Shown one piece after another: positions 9,050-17,284 of a stretch of 19,632 nucleotides of DNA. The notes beneath the pieces were generated by a model. The model was not told the DNA's origin. It did no database searches and worked only from the letters and a program-made list of their open reading frames with translations. This stretch comes from Cylindrodendrum hubeiense. Taxonomy: Eukaryota; Ascomycota; Sordariomycetes; Hypocreales; Nectriaceae. A program made the position numbers and the translations under genes. Positions within the stretch are counted from its first letter, which is position 1; each line of letters starts with the position of its first letter. The stretch is taken from positions 1 through 19,632 of the forward strand of contig JAANBB010000614.1 in assembly GCA_014621425.1 (NCBI GenBank), given 5' to 3'.

Positions 9050-9700
9050 ATCGCCACTAAAATGAAGGCCCCTCAGCGGCCCTGCATCCGTTGGTTCCGA
9101 TCCCGAAGCGACGGATGCTGACCCCGGCCGGCCCATTTGCATGCTCGAATTTTCCCCCAACGGAAGCCTTGCGCCCCCCATCGTCACATACAAGTACGTA
9201 CGAGCTACAGATGACGGCTGCTGCGCATACTTACATCGGAGACGACGCCGACGTGGCCATCTTACGACATCGGCCCTTGCTCGCGCTGCCGTGTCGTGTT
9301 TCACCTTGTGAGATCTGGTGTCGATCGCTCCCATGATTGGCCTAACCAGCTTGCCCCCTGCTTCAGTGGAGCTGGTCGAGATCCTTTTTACCGCACCTAA
9401 CTGGGTCTCAGACGCACGCCAGACTCAGCCGGTCTTAACCCAAACCCACCCAATCCGAGCCCGACAACTTGTCGCTGCTTCGTCTGACATCTTGCCTTCT
9501 CGGCAAACCTGGGTATACCTTGATACGCTTGCTTGCTGGGCACCTAGACGCAATTCTTACAGTATCGCATCGTATCGCTGGCTACCTTGTCATCACTCAA
9601 ATCCTTGCTTGGCTGCTGAGCAAGATAATCTACACGAGCATAAGCGCAGGCCAGGTACGCATGAGCACAATCCGAAACCACCAATACAGTCCTTCCTTCC

Positions 9701-10894
9701 TTTAGAGTCATCTGTGCCTTGTTAAATTTTCTCAATAAGATTTGACATCAACTGAATGGATCTTCGCGGAGATTAATAATTGGTCGATTATCGCAGTGAG
9801 AGGCAATCCAACAGGCGCATAACCCTGCGAACAGGGCCTTGCATGCCAACAGAAGAAATACGTAGTGACCTCGAGGCCATCCCAAGAGATGACAAGGCTC
9901 AACCGTAGGATCAATCACCCCATAATTTCTGCCTTGGGAAGGAAGATTCTGTCACCGATGATAACAGAAGGCAGTAACCCAGTGAAGAGGTCCGCTTCTG
10001 ATCTTGCCTCGTGGTCTCTACGTGATATCGCATTCTCAGAGCGTGCTAGGAGATACCAAGCAAGCTAGACATCCGCCAAATGAACGTCCTCATGCGTACC
10101 CAGTGTATTATATATTCCCTGTGTTTCAAGATTTACCAATGACGCCTTCATCTGCCCTGGACATGCAAATCGATACCAGTGGCGTGCTTTACCGGAGTAT
10201 GGTCCGAACTTGCTTCTGCCGCACCCTACCCTGCAGCAACTCAACTGCAGTTAGGATGTCTTTTCTGTCAATATTGAAAGATCTAATCTGTATAGCTCGT
10301 GAAATAGCTTGTCGTTCTCTCAGTGGGACTTTGCATTTGACGTTGATTGTCATTCTCAATAACATTGGCTTACTTATTCATCGACATCCCTTATCATCCA
10401 AAACAGGACGCATTTTATGAATGGGCGACAGAGATATATCATATACCGCGTCGTACTCTTCCTTTGGCAATTACTAACAGACTCAACCTCTCGGGGAAGA
10501 AGAGTTTAAAAAGAGTGCTGAAATAAACCACATATCTACATGCAAAGGCTTTAAGACCTTAGTCTTTAGCCGCTCCATCAATGCATTCTGCTAGCAGTGA
10601 TTTTTTATATTTGCATTTCTCTTGGCCATCCCATACTGCTTCTTTCTTGTAAGTTCATAGCACAGGGATAGCACTCCTGTTGAGTGATTGTGATTGCGCG
10701 CGGGACCTTGTTAAGCAACGCTGAACTGGCATGCAGACGGAAGAAATAAGTTGCAGCCGGATTTCGGCTGTGAAATATCTCCCATCTTACCCGAGAGTTC
10801 TGGGATTGAATCTGTAGACCACTTCAATAAAGGATTACCCCGCCTTCACGCGTCATATAGTCCCGTCACGCCATCAAACTCTCACGCCTCGACA
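9701..10894. other. AT-richer upstream region of the HD-domain gene, no supportable gene
   Basis: Base composition drops here: one 60-base block (10261-10320) has 20 G or C by hand count, while coding blocks of the enzyme genes on the right exceed 65%. Overlapping short open frames on both strands around 9757-10068 look slightly protein-like but lack starts, splice signals and any family I recognise; they may be a decayed gene. The part next to 10895 must include the promoter of the HD-domain gene; no clear TATA box was found. Confidence 0.45.
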
Positions 10895-12294
10895 ATGGAG
10901 AACCTTTCGGAACAGCTGGACAAGTCTCCATATCCGCTCCTCCACATGCTTCAGGGCCTGAAACAACTCCCTAGAGAAGGATGGAGGAGATTCATTGATC
11001 AGCCTGAGAGTGTTGCCAGCCACATGTGGGGAGTCGCCCTGCTCGGATTCATCACTGCGCCAGTATGTTTACTACCCTTCAAGGCCGTATGTTGCTCATA
11101 ATGTGGTGAATAGGAAGATGCAGATCCATTCAAGTGCATGTTTATTGGAATCATCCATGACCTCGCGGAATGCGTCGTGGGTGATATCCCAACATTTGCG
11201 GGGATATCCAAAGGTGAGGGCCACGCCAATCCCCAACCCAGTATTTTGTGATTGACAATGAGTAGAAAACAAGCACCAACTTGAACGCCTCACGGTTGAC
11301 TACCTAGTGGACCAACTGAAAGCTTACCACCCTGCACGCGCCGAATTGCTACGAGCTGCCTACATAGAGTACGACGAAGGAACTACCCTAGAGGGTCGGC
11401 ACATGAAGGAGACAGACAAGCTCGAATGTCTTTTCCAGGCGGCAGAGTATGAGGCGCAAACCTATGGAGAAAAGCCAGGACTGGAAGAGTTCCAAAGTGT
11501 CAAACGGCACATTAGGTCACAGCAGAACACGGCACTCTCCGATCTGTTAACACGGAAGCGAGAAGTCGACTCCGCCAAACGGAAGAGGCGCTTACCTCTT
11601 ATCTTCATCACAGGTAGGAAAGTACACAGGGAAGGACGATATTTGTGGACTGATCTAACTCACTGCTTATTAGGAGACTATGAATTGGGAAGCGCTTACT
11701 GCGATGCTTTTGTTCAGAAGAACGGCTACCAACATACGTCCCTCCACAAATTGCTGAAAGAGAAGTCTGAAGACGAGACATATATCCACTCAGCGCTCCT
11801 CAAACAGCTTTTTGCGGCTGGATTCCACCCTCCAAAGGATCTTACTGTTAAATTACTTGAGGATAAGTTGGAAGAAGACAGAAATAGAGGTGTGAAATGC
11901 AGCTTGGTATCTGGATTCCCGGAAAGCATGGAACAGCTTCACGAGTTCGAAACAACAGTACGAGAAAACTCCCTGTATCCATCAAAATACTGATATTCGC
12001 AGGTTCAAAAAACAAACTATACCCTTCACATCCGCCCTTTGATGACTGTTGAAGACGAGACGGCTGGTCAGGGCAAATGGAAAGCCTGGACTAGCCCCAA
12101 CGAGTATCTCAGACAGGCTCCGGGATATTATCGAGAGGTGACAGAACACAAGTGTCTAATGCAATAAGAATATACACTGACTTTACTGAAAGATCGACTG
12201 TGAGGGCGAAAGTGTGGAGTCATATGAGAGATTCAACAAAGCGTTGGTGGATTTGATTCAACACGTTGAGAAGAATGATGCAGTTTTCCCGTAG
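10895..12294 (+). CDS. HD-family 5'-nucleotidase fused to a degenerate NMP-kinase-like domain
   Basis: Six exons (10895-11062, 11114-11213, 11266-11613, 11674-11957, 12003-12137, 12193-12294) give 378 residues; all five introns are 45-60 bases. The ATG at 10895 has A at -3 and G at +4; an upstream in-frame ATG (10751) adds 48 unlike residues. Residues 1 to about 190 match HDDC2/YfbR dNMP phosphohydrolases: R27-x-G-W30, H43, H71-D72, E75, D80 and D140, with the H71/D72/E75/D80/D140 spacing equal to that of E. coli YfbR as remembered. Residues from about 199 follow the adenylate/UMP-CMP kinase fold: strand F-I-T-G, helix, L-L-K-E-K, then S-G-F-P-E-S where kinases have D-G-F-P-R, and a C-terminal helix. 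The P-loop lysine is absent (G-S-A in place of G-K-S/T) and the LID is nearly gone. So: probably an active HD nucleotidase with a dead kinase module. Activity is untested. Confidence 0.82.
11614..11673 (+). other. Frame-preserving, stop-free intron at the kinase-like P-loop
   Basis: The 60-base intron (donor GTAGGA, branch CTAAC at about 11656, acceptor TAG) has no stop in frame, so it reads through as coding sequence. Removing it joins the strand F-I-T to G-D-Y-E-L-G-S, which aligns with the first strand and P-loop position of NMP kinases. This alignment is the main reason to call it an intron. Confidence 0.75.
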
Positions 12295-12762
12295 ACGATG
12301 GATTGTACCTAGTGAGATTGATTAGAACAGCAATTAAACATAGCGCCGCAAAGCTCCGTTGTTCAATTCGAGAAATATGAGACAAGGTCTACAAAGCTAC
12401 ATGTGGTGATTCTAAAGGCTTTCTCATTACCGAACATCCTCCACCACTATCCAATTTAGTTATCTGATGTTGGTATATGCAAATTCCCTAAACATTTCTG
12501 GGTTTCTACAGACTTCTAATGAAGATATAGCTGAGAAATCAGACTCCACCTCCGCACAAATTATTTCCCTCAGCATATCACAATACGAAATATACACCAT
12601 TAGCCCATATTAGTGAATATGTCTTCCCACATATCAGCTACCAGTGCCCATTTGGTAGTCTTGTCAGCATCGCAGTAGATCCATTGTTTAGTTGTCTCAT
12701 TTCAATCCCCACAAATGTTGTTCATGGGATCGCCTCCGATCTCTGCCTCTCTCACACGATCA
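12295..12762. other. AT-rich convergent intergenic region
   Basis: This lies between the 3' ends of the HD-domain gene (+) and the DUF7924 gene (-). It is AT-rich (20 of 60 bases are G or C in block 12481-12540 by hand count) and holds both 3' untranslated regions. No gene, repeat or hairpin stands out. Confidence 0.6.
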
Positions 12763-14377
12763 TTAACTGCCCCTCTCTTCCTGAGCCCCAACCATCACTT
12801 TCTGGATCATCTTTAACCGCGAATCCCTTCCCCATTCAAGAATTTTCCTAACGTACTTGCGGAACTCTAGGTACTGCTCAGGCTCTTGAATCAAGAAACT
12901 TCGAACATTTTGCATATAAATCGTCGTCAAATCATGTTTCCACGAGACATAGAGCCGCGCCTCTCTGCCATTCATCGTAACACTAAATGCAGCCGTGTCA
13001 ATTAGCTGAATGTCATCAGCCCTACGCCCAAATATCAGACGGTTGATACGGTCGACCATGTAGACACAGGAAGCCGAGCCACCAAGGCATTCATTCGTCG
13101 CCGCCCACATACTCCCGGCACCAACAGGATCGTCAACTTTGAACTCGGCGAGAAAGAATGGGAATATCGGGCCCGCATTAGTCTCGGCCACGGGATTTCC
13201 ATAGGATATCAGTTTTGAATCAATTTCCGGAAATGCCTCTTGTCTATATCCGTAAAGTATATTAGGCATTGGAGTGGTGACTTTGATTTGCGATGCGGGA
13301 TGTGGGACAAAACGTTCCATTGGCAGTCTACTGCATCGCTTCAGGATGTTGTCGGAACCAGGTAATATTTTGGCCCTGAAGTATTCCTCCACGTTAGATC
13401 CCGTCTCATCAAGGGCAAGCTCTTCCAAGTCCTTGTCATGCAACACCTGATCTATCGACGGTTCAGGGGAGTCGCGATCCCTCCGAATAGTCTCAAGAAG
13501 GCCAGCGATGTTGCCAGGGAATTTATCCCCGCGGGGGCGCATGAAGATGCCGTTTGAGCCCAGGATCTTTATCCTATACAGTGGATGCTCGAGCTTTATT
13601 GAAATATGTGTTGGGGGAGCATCCACAGCGACCAATTCAGAGGAGGTATGTGCAACGACCTGAGAGCTGTAGTGAGATCCCGCCTCCGCAGGGTCCTTCC
13701 AGGGGCATGATAGCTGGAATGGTGGTGACGTAATAACTTCATCAGTATTCGTAATAGCATCTATTTCTGGCGCTGGGTGTGTGAGTTTTTCTGCAACAGA
13801 TTCATCGTCGGAGTGACTGTGTTGGCTATCTGACCGACACCACCTGTCTTGGTCTGCATCAATCGATATTGATTCGAGCCACTTGGAAATATAGGCGTGG
13901 ACAGACTCGGGACAGAGACTTGGCTTGGCAGGGTTGAGGAAGCCTTTCATAATCCCTGAGAATTGGGGGTTGAAAACGGTAGGCTTTGGTTGTTGCAGAG
14001 TCGTCGACACAAGCTCCTCTGTTAATAATTGAGCGACAGATGTCTCCTCTACTGGTTCACCACGAGTCAATTGTGCTGTCGGCTGTGTGACCCGAGCCTT
14101 TTTGGCAAGACACGGATCGATCTCGGGTACAACATTAAGTTGCCTCTTCTTGACCTGTCTCGGCATCAAGTCCGGGTGTAGCTCGCCGCGGGTCCGCGGG
14201 AGCCCTGGAGCTGCATTAGCATCTCGACGCTAGCAATGAAGCCGCGGACTCGGGGGAGAATGGGTTACCTATATCGATGCTGGCGGTGGCGGCAGCGTCT
14301 AGCAGCGTTTCCTGCAACGCCATAGATGGCTTCAAACGGGAGCGGCGGGTTTGCATTTTAGCTCCTCCTCTGCTCAT
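12763..14377 (-). CDS. DUF7924 domain protein
   Basis: Exon 1 is 14377-14269 and exon 2 is 14210-12763, giving 518 residues. Exon 2 alone is open from about 14210 but its only nearby ATG (14166) is internal. A 58-base intron (donor GTAACC, branch GCTAAT, acceptor CAG) joins in phase to an Arg-rich upstream exon, a usual start for this family; the start could instead be an ATG at 14428 or at M-Q-T-R-R. The N-terminus has basic clusters (K-K-R-Q, K-K-A-R) that could be nuclear signals, followed by an acidic, Ser-rich middle. The C-terminal third is the recognisable part: P-F-F-L-A-E-F-K (E392, K394), W-A-A-T-N-E-C-L-G-G-S-A, F-S-V-T-M-N-G-R-E-A-R-L-Y-V-S-W, then F-R-K-Y-V-R-K-I-L-E-W-G. The function of this fungal-expanded family is unknown. 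The E-F-K motif recalls PD-(D/E)XK nuclease folds, which is only inference. Confidence 0.8.
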
Positions 14378-15145
14378 GGCGAGAACCGCGCGGGGGGATA
14401 TGCAAGACGGATGGAATTTATGTTGCATGTTGCAGCTCAGCCTAACCGATACGTAGTGGCTTCGCCCGCACTCCAGGGTAGTTTATTTACATAACCCTAC
14501 TCAGTCTGCCACACCTAACCAACAAATGCATGCTGTGGTACCATTCGTCAAATTCCATTGGATCACATGCATCTCGACACGGGTACGCCGACTGGAGGAA
14601 AGAATGCAAAAACCATACCGATTTGATGGGTTTGTGGATGGCGTAGGTGGATGGGATACATATGGGCGTGTGGTGTGATTCCGCATACGCCTGCGTGTAG
14701 TGTGTACTCGTGAAGTGTTCTCATGCTCAAGGATGTGTTGTACCAAGCCAGCGTCCCCAATGAAGGGCTCTACCAAGTCATTTCTCATGGAACCTAGGCC
14801 AAAATATTTTGAACAAGTTTGATACTCAATTCTTGGTCTCTGCCCAACTACGTCTCGCGCGTCTTTAATGATTGAGAAAGAATGGGCGCTGCAGCAATCC
14901 AACTGCATTTTGATCTCCAACAGCGATCCTAGTAGCCTACTGGACACTGGACAACTCACCTTCTACATCCCAGTATTGATGGCATCTGAGAGTCTGCTCA
15001 GGGACGCAATGCGGCCTCGGAACGAATGGCTACTCTGCTCATTTGAACCATAAACCCGTACATTGGGAGTACCTGAGTCGCTACCTTGTATCTACAACGC
15101 CGAAAGAGCTTGCAAGGATAACCCGTCCCGACCGCTTCTGACTTC
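14378..15145. other. Intergenic: DUF7924 promoter and MCC beta 3' region
   Basis: The left part is the promoter and leader of the DUF7924 gene (-); the right part is the 3' untranslated region of the carboxylase gene (-). Open frames inside (for example - from 14959 to 14501) show no family resemblance and are probably chance. No TATA box or repeat is clear. Confidence 0.5.
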
Positions 15146-16959
15146 TTACATTCGGAAGACACCGAACTTGGTATCGCCTGCCTTGACCTCATTCCTTCCT
15201 CCCATAGCAGCCATTAACCCTAATCCGAGGTATCGTCTGGTGTGCTGCGGCGGGATGATGCCGTCATCCTGTGTCATAGTTAGCCATCAGAAGTCCTTGA
15301 CAAAGTTGATGTTAACTTACCCATAATCGCGCCGATGAGTACGTCGCATCACTCTCCCGCTCGATTCGCTCCTTGAGTTCCGGGTCTGCCTTCCCGACCG
15401 TCTCCATGACGGATGACAGCTGTTCGCTGCCCATGACGCCGATCCGCGCGTTGGGCCACATCCACAGGAAGCGTGGTGAGTAGGCGCGGCCACACATGCC
15501 GTAGTTGCCAGCGCCGTAGCTACCACCCACGACGACGGTGAACTTGGGAACATCGGCGCAAGCCACGGCCGTCACTAGTTTGGCGCCGTGCTTGGCGATG
15601 CCGTCGCGCTCCGACTGTGAGCCAACCATGAAGCCCGAAATGTTCTGCAGGAACACCAGCGGGATGCCGCGCTGAGAACAAAGCTCAATAAAGTGCGCAC
15701 CCTTGACTGCCGATGAGGTGAAGAGGATACCATCGTTGGCGATGATGCCGACTTTATGGCCGTATATCTCGGCGAAGCCTGTCACAAGGGTGGTACCAAA
15801 ATCGTGCTTAAACTCAGAGAACTCGGAGCCATCGACGATACGGGAAATGACCTCCCGGATGGGCAGGGGTTTCCTCAAGTTCGTCGAGGCGATTCCCAAA
15901 AGCTCCTCAGGGTTATTCAGGGGCTCGGAGAAGGTCGGCTTGGGCGCCTGGGTGTTTGGGGATCGCGTCGGCCAGTTGAGGTTGCTGATGCAGCGACGGG
16001 CCAGCGTGATGGCATGGGAATCATCTACGGCAAGGTAGTCTGTCACTCCCGAGACGGATGAGTGCATTTTACCACCGCCGAGCTCCTCGTGGGTGACGAC
16101 TTCGCCAGTCGCAGCCTTGACTAGGGGGGGACCAGCGAGGAAGATGTGTCCTTGACCATCGACGATGATGCTCTCGTCGCTCATGGCTGGCACATATGCG
16201 CCGCCAGCCGTGCAGGGTCCCATGACCACCGCGATCTGGGGGATCCCCTCAGAACTCATCCGGGCCTGATTGTAAAAGATTCGGCCAAAGTGGTTCTCGT
16301 CAGGAAAGACGTCTGCTTGATGGGGCAGGTTTGCACCACCGCTGTCAACGAGGTAGATACACCTGAAAACTATTAGCATCACCGCACATGGACTGGAATT
16401 CATGGGAAACTTACGGCAACTTGTTTTCCCGGGCAACAGTTTGTGCTCGGAGGTGCTTCTTCACCGTGATCGGGTAGTATGTGCCGCCCTTGACGGTGCT
16501 GTCGTTTGCAACAATGACACATGTGACGCCCTCAACAACACCAACACCCGTGATGATGCCACCCGATGGGACATCGGCCTCCGGGTACAGCTCATATCCC
16601 GCCATTTGAGAGAGCTCCAGGAAGGTAGTGCCTGGATCGATCAATGCCGTGACACGATCCCGCGGCAGCATCTTCTTGCGGGCAAGGTGCTTCTGTCTGG
16701 CCTTCTCCGACCCGCCCTGCTGTATTTTGCGTGCTAAGTCCTGCATGCGGACCATGACTTCGCTCATCTGGCGCTCGTTCTCTTTGAACTCATCCGACGA
16801 TGGGTCGACGTTGCTCGGGAGCCGCGAGATGGCAGCCGCCTGGTGAGGCGGGGTGAGGTTCGCGACAGTCCGCGCTTGCAGATAGCGGCCCTGGCAGCGT
16901 TGACGGCCGAATTGGCCGCCCAGCCGCAGGGCCTGGCGAGATGAACGTGGGATCGACAT
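15146..16959 (-). CDS. mccB: 3-methylcrotonoyl-CoA carboxylase, beta (carboxyltransferase) subunit
   Basis: Exons 16959-16415, 16362-15321 and 15268-15146 give 569 residues, close to the human enzyme (563). Both introns are 52 bases with GTAAG donors and GCTAA branch words. The start at 16959 gives an Arg/Ser/Gln-rich, acid-free N-terminus typical of a mitochondrial presequence; an in-frame ATG at 17046 would add 29 residues. Family signs: [10 protein letters not shown] (183-192), [25 protein letters not shown] (230-245), [31 protein letters not shown], and a C-terminus ending F-G-V-F-R-M. It transfers CO2 from biotin on the alpha subunit to 3-methylcrotonyl-CoA in leucine breakdown, in the mitochondrial matrix. 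It is divergent from isovaleryl-CoA dehydrogenase, which makes its substrate. Confidence 0.96.
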
Positions 16960-17082
16960 TCCAAAGAGGGTTTTACAGCTTGCAGAGTTGTGTTTGCTCT
17001 GAAAATCTCGGCTTTTCGGAGGGTATCTATTGTGGAAGTATGGCAAAGCCGGGCAAGGGAGGGAGTGCTAAGGCCGAGCTTA

Positions 17083-17089
17083 TGACGTC
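17083..17089 (+). promoter_or_regulatory. CRE-like TGACGTC word
   Basis: Seven of eight bases of the bZIP ATF/CREB palindrome (the last A is C). Located near the middle of the shared promoter. It is a short word and could be chance. Confidence 0.2.
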
Positions 17090-17119
17090 CTAAAACCTGG
17101 GGTAAGCGGCCGCTGTAAG

Positions 17120-17129
17120 CCGAGCGCGG
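17120..17129. promoter_or_regulatory. CCG-N4-CGG everted site (Leu3/LeuB-type Zn2Cys6 target)
   Basis: CCGAGCGCGG has the two triplets spaced by four bases that yeast Leu3 and Aspergillus LeuB are known to bind. The setting, between two leucine-catabolism genes, makes it suggestive. By composition alone one such word in 325 GC-rich bases is not rare, so the evidence is modest. Confidence 0.35.
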
Positions 17130-17284
17130 CTTCCTACGGCCCGCTTCGCCTCATCATACAACTTCCCGTCGCCCTCGGTAGGACGACGCACAACTAGAGT
17201 CTTCAAGTCTTGGATGCGCCGGCACGTCCTTCTTTCTATCAAGTGAATTGATTCATCACCACCTTCTACAAGACTACAGACACA

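Larger units (their letters stand above)
8331..9700. other. Gene-free region with palindromes and an AC microsatellite
   Basis: C- and A-rich on the + strand, with many CATC/CACC words, and no convincing gene. It contains two perfect palindromes (8638-8649 and 8698-8707), an 8-base palindrome GTACGTAC near 9193-9200 and an AC-rich microsatellite near 9030-9049. Open frames (for example + from 9318 to 9725) have no recognised domain. Confidence 0.45.
16960..17284. promoter_or_regulatory. Shared bidirectional promoter of mccB and ivdA
   Basis: 325 bases separate the two start codons, so both genes must be driven from here unless leaders are very short. It holds a CCG-N4-CGG site (17120-17129), a CRE-like TGACGTC word (17083-17089), an 8-base palindrome GCGGCCGC near 17106, and a pyrimidine-rich stretch plus CAAG/ACAA words just before the ivdA start. 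No TATA box is clear. Joint control of two sequential leucine-breakdown enzymes is the obvious reading. Confidence 0.7.

Noticed and set aside
9865..10068. 67-residue + strand open frame as a real gene
   Set aside because: No start context, no continuation by splicing that I could find, and an overlapping open frame on the other strand. Kept only as a weak decayed-gene finding.
14501..14959. 152-residue open frame on the - strand between DUF7924 and mccB
   Set aside because: Random-looking mix with no family resemblance. The position fits the mccB 3' region and DUF7924 promoter.
16960..17046. Upstream ATG (17046) for mccB adding 29 residues
   Set aside because: The extension is less like a presequence than the Arg/Ser/Gln-rich segment beginning at 16959, and it would take a large part of the shared promoter. 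It cannot be fully excluded.
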